Part shown: in pieces, positions 57,234 to 64,000 of the stretch | Numbering within the stretch: the stretch's first letter is position 1 | Layout of the letters: every line of letters begins with the position of its first letter | Source of the DNA: JBFKAV01 sp041621405 | GTDB lineage: Bacteria; Pseudomonadota; Alphaproteobacteria; Rhodobacterales; Rhodobacteraceae | Assembly (NCBI GenBank): GCA_041621405.1 | Contig: JBFKAV010000001.1 | Location: forward strand, 29,965-93,964 | DNA length: 64,000 bases | Direction: 5' to 3' | Made by a program: the position numbers and the translations under genes | Notes under the pieces: generated by a model | The model's database searches: none | What the model was told of the DNA's origin: nothing | Seen by the model: the letters and a program-made list of their open reading frames with translations, nothing else

Positions 57234-57793
57234 GCGGGATAGGGCACAACCGGGGCCCGACGCTCGAGGCCGGCGGCGCCTGGCGGCGCCACTGCTGGAC
57301 CAGGGCGCGGGAGGCGCTGCTGCCGACGCTGCCGATCGAGGTGGTGCGGCTCCGGGTGCGGCGCGCGGCCGAGCTCGGCCTCGACTACCGCGCCTATGCC
57401 TCGTTCCGCGCCGCCTCGGGGCACGACATCGTGGCGCTGCTCTTCTCGACGAATGCGCTGCGGCTCCTGCCGCCAGCGCCGGCGCTGCCCGCCGACCGGC
57501 GTGAACGACTGGTGGCCATAGCCGGCGCCGGGCGCGCCGCACTCGCCCGCGCACCGCTCTCGCCTGAGGCGGTGCTCGCGCTCTCGGGCGGCGTGATCGA
57601 CCGCGCCGCCCCGGCGCCGCGCCCCTTTGCCGCCTGGGGCGAGGCGCGGCGGACGCTGCGCGCGGCGCTGGCCGAGGGACGCTGGCCCGCCGACCGGGTG
57701 CTGATGGTGGGCGACACCGCCGAAGAGCGCGGCTGGGCCGAGGCGGCGCGGCTCGTCGGCTATCTCGGCGCCGAGCGGTACTTCGTGGCCTGA
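57230..57793 (+). CDS. IGHNxGP-motif conserved protein (187 residues)
   Basis: Starts at GTG 57230 overlapping the previous stop (GTGA). The N-terminus carries SGIGHNRGPTLEAGGAWRRH, a motif I recall at the front of several small Rhodobacterales proteins, some of phage origin. The body is helical and arginine-rich (LRVRRAAELGLDYRAYASFR), with HDIVALLFSTNALRLLPPAP. No known catalytic set. It is followed by 163 bases that lead to ribBA and presumably contain a second promoter or just operon spacer. Its role in flavin metabolism, if any, is unknown; location in the operon is the only clue. Confidence 0.75.
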   Translation: MSGIGHNRGPTLEAGGAWRRHCWTRAREALLPTLPIEVVRLRVRRAAELGLDYRAYASFRAASGHDIVALLFSTNALRLLPPAPALPADRRERLVAIAGAGRAALARAPLSPEAVLALSGGVIDRAAPAPRPFAAWGEARRTLRAALAEGRWPADRVLMVGDTAEERGWAEAARLVGYLGAERYFVA

Positions 57794-57956
57794 GGACGGG
57801 CCTGGTTGGCGATGCTTGCGCCGGAGCCGTGGCGCTCCCAGGGAGCGACCCGCCCGATCCGGTTCGCGAGCATCGCGGGAATCGCCGCCCGCGCCGCCCT
57901 CTGGCCAAGCCCGCCCGGCCCGTGTATCTCCGCCGCCGAAGCTCCGGGGACCCAGG

Positions 57957-59066
57957 ATGGCCGACACCACGCCGAACACCTATTCCGATGCCGTCTCTTC
58001 CATCGAGGAGATTCTCGACGACGCCCGGAACGGCCGCATGTTCGTCCTCATCGACCACGAGGACCGCGAGAACGAGGGCGACCTGGTGATCCCGGCCCAG
58101 ATGGCGACGCCGGAGAAGATCAACTTCATGGCCACCCACGGCCGCGGCCTGATCTGCCTGTCGATGACCGCCGAGCGGATCGACGCGCTGGGCCTGCCCC
58201 TGATGGCGCAGGCCAACCCCTCGCGCCACGAGACCGCCTTCACCGTCTCGATCGAGGCCCGCGAAGGGGTGACCACCGGCATCTCGGCCTACGACCGCGC
58301 CCGCACCGTCGCCGTGGCGATCGATCCCTCGAAGGGCGCGGCCGACATCGCCACGCCGGGCCACATCTTCCCGCTCAGGGCCAAGGAAGGCGGCGTGCTG
58401 GTGCGCGCCGGCCATACCGAGGCCGCGGTCGACATCGCCCGGCTCGCCGGCCTCAATCCCTCGGGCGTGATCTGCGAGATCATGAACGAGGACGGCTCGA
58501 TGGCGAGGCTGCCCGACCTCGTCGCCTTCGCCCAGCGGCACGCGCTGAAGATCGGCACCATCGCCGACCTGATCGCCTACCGCCGCCGCAACGACAACCT
58601 GGTCCGGGTGATCGACGAGCGCACTATCCGTTCGGAATTCGGCGGCGAGTGGACGATGCGGATCTTCGTCGATGCCACCCAGGGCTCCGAGCACATCGCT
58701 CTGATCAAGGGCGATCTCTCCGGCCCCGAGCCGGTCACGGTGCGGATGCACACGCTGGATCCCCTGCTCGACGTCGTCGGTCTCGGCGCCCCGGGCCGCG
58801 CCCACGAGTTCGGCAACGCGATGAAGCTCATCGCCGCCGAGGGGCGGGGGGTGCTCGTGCTCCTGCGCGACACCCACGAGAAGCTGGTGATGGAGGATTC
58901 GGTCTCGCCGCAGACGCTCCGTCAATACGGGCTCGGCGCGCAGATCCTCACCGCGCTCGGGCTCCACGAGATCGTGCTCCTGACCAACTCGGCCAAGCCC
59001 AAGGTGGTGGGCCTCGAGGGCTACGGCCTTTCCATCGCCGACACCCGTCCGATCCCGAAGGACTGA
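57957..59066 (+). CDS. ribB: 3,4-dihydroxy-2-butanone-4-phosphate synthase with degenerate GTP cyclohydrolase II domain (RibBA-like)
   Basis: A 369-residue protein started at ATG 57957 (CCGGGGACCCAGG upstream). Residues about 10-205 are the RibB domain: [60 protein letters not shown] and the [13 protein letters not shown] block, all standard. The second part (about 210-369) has the RibA fold shape ([20 protein letters not shown], then [15 protein letters not shown]) but no zinc cysteines: the place of the HSECLTGD-x-CDC block reads [20 protein letters not shown]. So it should make dihydroxybutanone phosphate but not dihydropterin product from GTP. A separate RibA must exist. It overlaps nothing; ribH follows after four bases. 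Confidence 0.9.
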   Translation: MADTTPNTYSDAVSSIEEILDDARNGRMFVLIDHEDRENEGDLVIPAQMATPEKINFMATHGRGLICLSMTAERIDALGLPLMAQANPSRHETAFTVSIEAREGVTTGISAYDRARTVAVAIDPSKGAADIATPGHIFPLRAKEGGVLVRAGHTEAAVDIARLAGLNPSGVICEIMNEDGSMARLPDLVAFAQRHALKIGTIADLIAYRRRNDNLVRVIDERTIRSEFGGEWTMRIFVDATQGSEHIALIKGDLSGPEPVTVRMHTLDPLLDVVGLGAPGRAHEFGNAMKLIAAEGRGVLVLLRDTHEKLVMEDSVSPQTLRQYGLGAQILTALGLHEIVLLTNSAKPKVVGLEGYGLSIADTRPIPKD

Positions 59067-59070
59067 GCCC

Positions 59071-59595
59071 GTGGCCAGCACCGAATCCCATCACGTCCTG
59101 CCCTTGCCGAGCTTCGAGCGGCCGGTGAAGCTCTTGATCGTCGTCGCGCCCTACTACCGCGACATCGCCGACATGCTGATCGCCGGCGCGAGGGCCACGG
59201 CGGAAAAGGCCGGCGCCACGATCGAGCTCGCCGAGGTGCCGGGCGCGCTCGAGATCCCGGCCGCGATCCGGCTCGCCCGCGCGCAGGCCGACATCGACGG
59301 GTTCGTCGCGCTCGGCTGCGTGATCCGCGGCGAGACCTCGCACTACGACACCGTCTGCAACGACAGCTCGCGCGGGCTGATGCTGCTTGGCCTCGACGGC
59401 GCCTGCATCGGCAACGGCATCCTGACGGTCGAGACCCACGCCCAGGCCGCGGTGCGCGCCGACCCCGCCGGCCAGGACAAGGGCGGCGGCGCGGCGGCAG
59501 CGGCGCTGCACCTGATCGCGCTCTCGCGGAAGTGGCGGGGCGCAGCCAAGGGCATCGGCTTCCGCCCGCCAAGCCAGGCCGGGGAGCGGAAGTGA
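59071..59595 (+). CDS. ribH: 6,7-dimethyl-8-ribityllumazine synthase
   Basis: A 174-residue enzyme making the riboflavin synthase substrate. GTG 59071 is used, just after the ribB stop. Motifs: IVVAPYYRDIADMLIAGA, EVPGALEIPAAIRLARAQ, LGCVIRGETSHYDTVCND (catalytic His91) and the loop IGNGILTVETHAQAAVRADP, which holds the phosphate site. The C-terminus (KWRGAAKGIGFRPPSQAGER) is longer than usual and basic. Overlaps nusB by four bases. Confidence 0.95.
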   Translation: MASTESHHVLPLPSFERPVKLLIVVAPYYRDIADMLIAGARATAEKAGATIELAEVPGALEIPAAIRLARAQADIDGFVALGCVIRGETSHYDTVCNDSSRGLMLLGLDGACIGNGILTVETHAQAAVRADPAGQDKGGGAAAAALHLIALSRKWRGAAKGIGFRPPSQAGERK

Positions 59596-60047
59596 AACCC
59601 AGCCGCCAGATGAAGTCCGCCGCGCGGCTCTACGCGCTGCAGGCGCTGTTTCAGATGGAGGCCTCGGGGCAGACGGCGGACAGGGTGCTCGGCGAGTTCG
59701 AGACCCACCGCTTCGGCGCGGTCTACGAGGAGGGCGAGATGGCCGAGGGCGACGTCGAGCTCTTCCGCAAGACGGTCGGCGACGCGGTGAACTGGCAGGC
59801 CAGGATCGACCAGATGACCGACCGCGCGCTGGTGGCGAAATGGCCGATCGACCGCATCGACCCGACGCTCAGGGCGCTCTTTCGCGCCGCCGGGGCCGAG
59901 CTGCTTCAGGGCGAGGCGCCGCCCAAGGTGGTGATCAACGAATACGTCGAGATCGCCAAGGCCTTCTTCCCCGAAGGCCGCGAGGCGCGCTTCGTCAACG
60001 CGGTGCTCGACCACGTCGCCCGCGAGGCTCGGCCCGGCGCGTTCTAG
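59592..60047 (+). CDS. nusB: Transcription antitermination protein NusB
   Basis: A 151-residue all-helical RNA-binding protein that joins NusE (S10) on boxA during rRNA antitermination. GTG 59592 overlaps the ribH stop (GTGA) and gives the basic start KPSRQMKSAARLYALQALFQ; the arginine-rich N-terminal region and QMEASGQTADRV are typical. The C-terminal PPKVVINEYVEIAKAFFPEG and FVNAVLDHVAREAR blocks are invariant in NusB. Pairing of nusB with ribH is ancient and common. Confidence 0.95.
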   Translation: MKPSRQMKSAARLYALQALFQMEASGQTADRVLGEFETHRFGAVYEEGEMAEGDVELFRKTVGDAVNWQARIDQMTDRALVAKWPIDRIDPTLRALFRAAGAELLQGEAPPKVVINEYVEIAKAFFPEGREARFVNAVLDHVAREARPGAF

Positions 60048-60071
60048 GCCGCCAACCCGTCTCGTCAGACC

Positions 60072-60239
60072 TCAGCGGAAGAAGCGCCGCCGGGGCCTCG
60101 GTTCGCCGCGCAGCGCGCGTGTGATCTCCGCAAGCCCGGTGTAGAGGGCTTCCGAGCGCGCCAGCCGGCCCGCGGCCATGGCGCGGCGCATGTCGATCGA
60201 TCCGTCCTTTAAAATGAAGCTCTCAGGTCCTTCTCGCAT
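60072..60239 (-). CDS. Small basic protein (55 residues)
   Basis: ATG 60239 follows GAAGGAG by 7 bases, the best ribosome site in this region, so I treat it as real. The protein is MREGPESFILKDGSIDMRRA followed by AAGRLARSEALYTGLAEITR, ending in an arginine-rich tail (RPRRRFFR). No membrane span or signal. It faces the winged-helix gene 144 bases away on the other strand, across an AT-richer gap. Function unknown; a relationship to short alphaproteobacterial proteins with the same SFILKDGSID-type front is my recollection only. Confidence 0.7.
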   Translation of the reverse strand: MREGPESFILKDGSIDMRRAMAAGRLARSEALYTGLAEITRALRGEPRPRRRFFR

Positions 60240-60382
60240 CGTCGGTCTCCTTCGCGTCCTCGCGCTTTCGATGGACCAACGATGCACCGGCGCCGCGCCC
60301 GGTGCTTCGACACCGCCTTGATTTTTCCTCACGGGGATCTTGAGATTCTTGCACGACGACCCTCGCGGGGTATGAATTCCCA

Positions 60383-61939
60383 ATGACCCAGGCCGCGCCA
60401 CAGGTATTCCGGTTCGAGGATTTCGCGCTCGACATCGCCGCGGCGGAGCTCAGCCGCGGCGGCAAGGCGGTCCCGCTCGAGCCACAGGTCTTTGATCTCC
60501 TGGCATTTCTCGTCCGGAACCACGACCGCGTGGTCAGCCGGGACGAGATCATCGAGGCCGTGTGGTCCGGCCGCATCGTCTCCGAAAGCGCCATCTCGTC
60601 GCGGATCAATGCGCTCCGGAAGGCGCTGGGCGACGACGGGGCAACGCAGCGCCTCGTGCGCACCGTGCATGGCCGCGGCTTTCGCTTCGGCGCGGTGCCC
60701 GAGGCGGCGCCCGCCGCGTCCGCCGGCGCGGCGGCCCCGGACGCCGCCCGCAAGCCCTCGATCGCGGTCCTGCCCTTCGAGGTCCTGTCCGACAGCCCCG
60801 AGCTCGGCTACTTCGCCGACGGCATCGCCGAAGACATCCTCAACGCGCTCTCGCGCTTCCACGAGCTTGCGGTGATCGCCCGGAATTCCAGCTTCACCTT
60901 CAAGGGCCGCAACGTTCCGGCGCACGACGTCGCGGAAAGCCTCGGGGTGAAGTACCTGCTCCTGGGCAGCGTGCGCCAGGTCGGCTCCCACATACGGGTG
61001 GCGGTGCAGCTGATCGAGGCGGCCAGCGACCGGGCGCTCTGGTCCGACCGCTACGACGGCGAGCTGACCGACATCTTCAGCGTCCAGGACGACATCGCCG
61101 CGAAGGCCGTCACCGCCATCGCGCCTCAGACCCAGTATCACGAGATGTCCGCGGCCTTCCGCAAGAAGGCGACGGACTTAAGCGACTGGGAGCGGGTGAT
61201 GCGCGCGCGCTGGCACATGGACAAGTATTCCCGCGAGGACACCGACACCGCGCTCGCCATCCTCGCCGAGGTCGTCAAGGCCGCGCCCGATCTGGCCCTC
61301 GCCCACAGCACCGCCGCGGTCTGCCACTACCACAAGATGCTGAACGCCTGGTGCGACGACCCGCTTGCCGAGATCCGCGCGGCCGAGCTCGCCGCCCGGC
61401 GCGCGGTCACGCTCGATGCCTACGACGCCGGCGCGCTGGCCGTGCTCGGCCTCGCCGCGATGTGGGGCTACCGCTTCGACGAATCCTTCGACCTGCTGAA
61501 CGAGGCGGTCGCGAAGAACCCCAACCTCGCCAGCGCCTACGGGTTCCTCTGCACTGCCCATGGCTGCCGCGGCGAACTGGCCGAGGCGCTGGCGGCCTTC
61601 GACCGGGCGATCCTGCTCAGTCCCGCCGATCCGACCCGGACGCTGTGGATGGCGGGCAAGGGCATCGCGCTGATCCTCGACCGTCAATACGAGGCCGCCC
61701 TCGAGAACGCCGCGAAGACGCTCCAGGTCGATCCCGATTACGGCCCGGCGCTTCGGCAGCGCGTCTGCAGCCTCTCCCATCTCGGCCGGATCGACGAGGC
61801 GAAGGAGGCGCTGGGCCAGCTCCTCGCACGGATGCCGCATCTGACCATCACGCGGCTGGCGCGGATGGTGCCGGTGGTCGGCCCGGAGAACCAGGAACAC
61901 TGGCTCGAGGGGCTTCGCCTCGCGGGACTGCCTGAGTGA
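60383..61939 (+). CDS. Winged-helix regulator with TolB-like and TPR domains
   Basis: A 518-residue soluble protein. Residues 6-100 form an OmpR/PhoB-type DNA-binding domain (FRFEDFALDIAAAELSRGG, DEIIEAVWSGRIVSESAISS, LVRTVHGRGFRFGAVPE) with no receiver domain. A FlgO/TolB-N-like domain follows (SIAVLPFEVLSDSPELGYFA, SLGVKYLLLGSVRQVGSHIR). From residue about 260 on come TPR helices (LALAHSTAAVCHYHKMLNAW, LASAYGFLCTAHGCRGELAE, AALENAAKTLQVDPDYGPAL). There is no membrane span, unlike CadC/ToxR, so it probably senses a small molecule or protein in the cytoplasm. Targets unknown; the divergent 55-residue gene is the nearest candidate. Confidence 0.86.
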   Translation: MTQAAPQVFRFEDFALDIAAAELSRGGKAVPLEPQVFDLLAFLVRNHDRVVSRDEIIEAVWSGRIVSESAISSRINALRKALGDDGATQRLVRTVHGRGFRFGAVPEAAPAASAGAAAPDAARKPSIAVLPFEVLSDSPELGYFADGIAEDILNALSRFHELAVIARNSSFTFKGRNVPAHDVAESLGVKYLLLGSVRQVGSHIRVAVQLIEAASDRALWSDRYDGELTDIFSVQDDIAAKAVTAIAPQTQYHEMSAAFRKKATDLSDWERVMRARWHMDKYSREDTDTALAILAEVVKAAPDLALAHSTAAVCHYHKMLNAWCDDPLAEIRAAELAARRAVTLDAYDAGALAVLGLAAMWGYRFDESFDLLNEAVAKNPNLASAYGFLCTAHGCRGELAEALAAFDRAILLSPADPTRTLWMAGKGIALILDRQYEAALENAAKTLQVDPDYGPALRQRVCSLSHLGRIDEAKEALGQLLARMPHLTITRLARMVPVVGPENQEHWLEGLRLAGLPE

Positions 61940-62076
61940 CGGCCGGGCATCCGCCGGGGGTGGCCGGCCAGGTGGCTTGATACAGGGCGCGAAAGAGTTG
62001 ATTTTCGGTAAAGAAATTTGGTGATTTTCTTTAGAAACAACGACTTGACCAACGCTTTCACAGTGAAATCACGAGA

Positions 62077-62097
62077 CCTGTCACGCCCCTGTCACGC
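62077..62097. repeat. Two 10-base direct repeats 11 bases apart in an AT-richer gap
   Basis: CCTGTCACGC occurs at 62077-62086 and again at 62088-62097, a spacing of 11 bases, one helical turn. The same gap (61940-62091) is much less GC-rich than the rest of the window and also contains TGATTTTC twice (near 62000 and 62023) and GTGAAATCAC (62063-62072, a palindrome). The repeats reach into the 3' end of the DCC-like gene. They may be a binding site, or 3'-end debris between convergent genes. Confidence 0.4.
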
Positions 62098-62499
62098 TTT
62101 GGCGGGGCCGAGGAGCCGTCCGACGAGTTTCCGTCCGGCCTCCATCGCCGGAAACAGCAGCCGCGCCCGCGCCTGCGACCGGAAGGCCCAGGTCACGACG
62201 CGGGCGAAGGCTCCTTCCGGCGCGGTGATAAGGGCAAGCACCGTCATCGCCTCGGCGCCGTGATGGAGCTGCCCGCCCAGCTCGACCACGATCCCCCGCC
62301 TCGGGTCGATCCCCGCCTCGCGGAGCCGCCCCAGCACCGGATGCCAGCCCCGACGCACGTCAACGACCGCGGCCGGCCCCGCCGCCCGCCTGAGCCGGAG
62401 CCGGCGGAGGAGTGCCGCCGAAACCCGGCAGCCGCCATCGTAGACGACAATGGGGCCGTCTTCTGCGGCGTCGTCGCTTTCGATCGGCGTGATCATCAT
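62092..62499 (-). CDS. DUF393/DCC-like thiol-disulfide oxidoreductase relative, active site degenerate
   Basis: A 135-residue protein of the DCC (DUF393) family, judged by the front IVVYDGGCRVSAALLRRLRL, where the family's D-G-x-C-x-x-C redox pair has kept only the first cysteine (Cys then Arg-Val-Ser). Later family features such as AEAMTVLALI and the hydrophobic RARLLFPAMEAGRKLVGRLL end are present. Without the second cysteine a normal dithiol reaction is impossible, so this is probably a binding or structural relative. Start may be ATG 62499 or the adjacent ATG 62496. Divergent from the small membrane protein gene at 62652. Confidence 0.68.
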   Translation of the reverse strand: MMITPIESDDAAEDGPIVVYDGGCRVSAALLRRLRLRRAAGPAAVVDVRRGWHPVLGRLREAGIDPRRGIVVELGGQLHHGAEAMTVLALITAPEGAFARVVTWAFRSQARARLLFPAMEAGRKLVGRLLGPAKA

Positions 62500-62651
62500 G
62501 GCGGCGGCTACTCCGGTGATACTCTACCTCAGGTATACCCTTGCAACTATAACTCAACCGATGGCGCCCGTCCCGCCAATTCGTCGCGGCCGAGCCGGGT
62601 GGATCGACCCCGCGCCAGCGACTACATTGCAGCGAAAAGGTGCGCCCCCCG

Positions 62652-62945
62652 ATGCCGAAGCTCGTCCGCCTCTACATCCGCCACGTCCTGATCGGCTACG
62701 CGCTGTCTGTGGTCTTCACCGGTCTTCTGCTCTGGCTCGACGTGGCCAATCTCTGGCACCTGGTGACCCACACCGCCGAGGGACCTCTCGCAGTCTTCCT
62801 GCTGGTGATGTTCAACGGGATCGTATTCTCCGGCGTCCAGTTCGGCATCGCGGTCATGCGCATGGCCGACGACGGCGGGAAGGGCGGCAAGGCACGCCGC
62901 GCGGCAGCCGAGTCTCAACCTGTTCGCCTCGCGGCGCGCGGCTGA
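62652..62945 (+). CDS. Small two-span membrane protein (97 residues)
   Basis: ATG 62652 gives PKLVRLYIRHVLIGYALSVV, opening the first span, then a short loop ending LWLDVANLWHLVTHTAEG and a second span (LAVFLLVMFNGIVFSGVQFG), followed by a charged cytoplasmic tail rich in Gly, Lys and Arg (ADDGGKGGKARRAAAES). A GTG four codons upstream (62640) is a possible alternative start. I recall similar proteins in Rhodobacteraceae but know of no function. Confidence 0.72.
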   Translation: MPKLVRLYIRHVLIGYALSVVFTGLLLWLDVANLWHLVTHTAEGPLAVFLLVMFNGIVFSGVQFGIAVMRMADDGGKGGKARRAAAESQPVRLAARG

Positions 62946-63254
62946 AGGGGAATGGTGGCGGGCCCGCCCGGACCGTGGAGGCTTCGATTTCCCGAGAGCC
63001 TGGTCCAACCAGGTGGGCGCCGGATACCTGGACCAGGATCCAGGCAGAGCCAGCTCCCTCGAGAATGCGTATCGGCACCTGGAAAAAGGCCTCTGCACGC
63101 GAGGGGCAGTACCCGCCAAACCGAAAGGTAGGCCGCGATCCGCCCCCGCGCAAGAGGCATGCGCGCACCGCGCCGCTCCTCCCGGCCGGCCGGGCAGGAG
63201 TCGCACGGGCCGCGGCTCGCCGTCGGGGGCGGACCGCCCTGTCCCTTTACAGAT
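62946..63254. other. Intergenic region with a long imperfect hairpin, no gene seen
   Basis: No supported gene in this 309-base stretch. The notable element is an inverted repeat at 62999-63037: CCTGGTCCA (62999-63007) is the exact reverse complement of TGGACCAGG (63029-63037), and the inner CCAGGT (63009-63014) also pairs with ACCTGG (63026-63031), so the stem can reach 12 pairs with a small bulge. It may mark the 3' end of the upstream gene's transcript. The rest (63060-63250) is ordinary GC-rich sequence before the SOS box. Confidence 0.5.
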
Positions 63255-63269
63255 GTTCATGCTCTGTTC
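63255..63269 (+). promoter_or_regulatory. LexA (SOS) box, GTTC-N7-GTTC
   Basis: GTTC (63255-63258), a seven-base spacer ATGCTCT, and GTTC (63266-63269) match the alphaproteobacterial LexA operator exactly. It lies 12 bases before the mmcB start, over the expected promoter, and mmcB is a known SOS gene in Caulobacter. The match is a direct observation; binding is inferred. Confidence 0.88.
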
Positions 63270-63281
63270 ATAGTGCCTCGC

Positions 63282-63731
63282 ATGCCCGAATGCCTCGCCC
63301 CAGGCCAGCTCCTCGCCCGCGGCGTCTGCCGCCATCTGCTCGGCCATGATTTCGTGACCGTCGAGGAGCTGGTGCCGGCGCCGGGCCTCAGGGTCGACGT
63401 GATGGCGCTCGGCCCGAAGGGCGAGATCTGGGTCGTCGAGTGCAAGTCGTCGCGAGCCGACTTCCTGTCGGACCGTAAGTGGGACGGCTATCTCGACTGG
63501 TGCGACCGTTTCTTCTGGGCGGTGGATGCCGAGTTTCCGCTGGAGCTTTTGCCCGACGGAACCGGGCTGATCCTGGCGGATGCCTACGACGCCGAGATCG
63601 TCCGCCTCGGCCCCGAGACGAGGCTCGCCCCGGCCCGGCGCAAGGTGATGGTGCAGAAGTTCGCCCGGCACGCGGCGCTCAGGCTGCAGGCCGCGCGCGA
63701 TCCCGGACTCATCCCCGGCGCTTCCCCTTAG
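63282..63731 (+). CDS. mmcB: MmcB-family DNA repair protein
   Basis: A 149-residue protein of the PD-(D/E)xK-like MmcB family, which protects against mitomycin C crosslinks. ATG 63282 starts just after an SOS box; the longer frame is noise. Motifs: LAPGQLLARGVCRHLLGHDF, the nuclease-like core LRVDVMALGPKGEIWVVECK (D and ECK of the active site), SSRADFLSDRKWDGYLDWCD, then LPDGTGLILADAYDAEIVR. The D-x(n)-E-C-K set is intact, so an active nuclease is plausible. It overlaps the DUF6324-like gene by 23 bases tail to tail. Confidence 0.92.
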   Translation: MPECLAPGQLLARGVCRHLLGHDFVTVEELVPAPGLRVDVMALGPKGEIWVVECKSSRADFLSDRKWDGYLDWCDRFFWAVDAEFPLELLPDGTGLILADAYDAEIVRLGPETRLAPARRKVMVQKFARHAALRLQAARDPGLIPGASP

Positions 63732-63933
63732 GCCCGCCCTTGCCTGGCGAACCCGCGGCCCGCGCCCGCGCGGCGGCGGCGCGCAGCTCCTCGGCGATCT
63801 CCTCCGCCTCCTCGGGCGCGAAGTCGAGCGGCAGCTCGAAGCCTTCGGCCTCGACGAAGATCCGGACCATGCCGAGCGAGGTGGGCCCAATTTGCAGGCT
63901 TCCGGCGACGTTGCTTTCCCTGTCGATCCCCAT
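63709..63933 (-). CDS. Conserved small protein, DUF6324-like (74 residues)
   Basis: ATG 63933 is preceded by AGAGGGA. The protein reads GIDRESNVAGSLQIGPTSLG, then MVRIFVEAEGFELPLDFAPE, with an alanine-glutamate helix (EEAEEIAEELRAAAARARAA) and a basic Gly/Lys tail. The first 45 residues match a short Rhodobacterales family that I recall as DUF6324. No function known. It overlaps the end of mmcB by 23 bases; the start lies 67 bases from the window end, and nothing further is visible there. Confidence 0.8.
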   Translation of the reverse strand: MGIDRESNVAGSLQIGPTSLGMVRIFVEAEGFELPLDFAPEEAEEIAEELRAAAARARAAGSPGKGGPKGKRRG

Positions 63934-64000
63934 GGCGCGATCCCTCTCTCACCGCCCGGCTGGCTACACTCCCGGCCTCCACCCTGGCAAGGGCAAAACC

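Overview
The window is very GC-rich (coding third positions almost all G or C) and the gene content is that of an alphaproteobacterium of the Rhodobacteraceae (Rhodobacter/Roseobacter group). The pointers are a fused indolepyruvate ferredoxin oxidoreductase, a ZapA gene behind a coiled-coil gene, a ribE-ribBA-ribH-nusB operon, a GTA-type holin/endolysin pair, an IGHNxGP-motif protein, a DUF6324-like protein, and a GTTC-N7-GTTC SOS box, the alphaproteobacterial LexA site. It looks like ordinary chromosome. No insertion sequence, integrase, CRISPR array, rRNA or tRNA was seen.

Layout. 0-1.0 kb: 3' part of a DUF2235 hydrolase. 1.0-10 kb: a six-gene minus-strand peptide-uptake operon (two ATPases, binding protein, two permeases, GNAT acetyltransferase), followed rightward by two M20 metallohydrolases in the opposite direction, together a plausible peptide or amide uptake-and-hydrolysis unit. 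10-17 kb: VOC protein, esterase plus AlkA, MFS exporter, SelO, a membrane protein, an EEP phosphohydrolase and a DMT exporter. 17-25.8 kb: NhaP-type antiporter, ankyrin/kelch protein and ZntB-like transporter as a tight plus-strand run, then Fur/Mur-type regulator, EamA transporter, enolase, a 46-residue membrane protein, an HPF-cold-shock fusion, DUF2267 and DUF808. 25.8-32.2 kb: transketolase, coiled-coil protein plus ZapA, GrxD plus BolA (Fe-S trafficking) and PurL. A probable small RNA with its own promoter and intrinsic terminator sits at about 32.23-32.31 kb. 32.4-38.7 kb: a LysR regulator divergent from the 1140-residue indolepyruvate oxidoreductase, then an acyltransferase and MurI. 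38.8-44.1 kb: ArgC, then cytochrome c maturation genes ccmE and ccmF-ccmH with an endolysin/holin pair inserted between ccmE and ccmF. 44.1-49.4 kb: enoyl-CoA hydratase, an SDR divergent from a TetR regulator with two clear operators, citrate synthase and GltX. 49.5-56.2 kb: ComEC and three capsule-export genes (kpsC, OPX lipoprotein, kpsS). 56.4-60.0 kb: riboflavin operon ending in nusB. 60-64 kb: a winged-helix/TPR regulator divergent from a 55-residue protein, a DCC-like protein, small membrane protein, SOS-controlled mmcB and a DUF6324-like protein.

The least conventional signals are the candidate sRNA carrying an anti-Shine-Dalgarno tract, the phage-type lysis pair inside the ccm genes, the paired TetR operators, a RibBA whose GTP-cyclohydrolase domain has lost its zinc cysteines, and an ankyrin-kelch fusion coupled to an antiporter. 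Function assignments rest on motif and family recognition by eye; no database search was possible.
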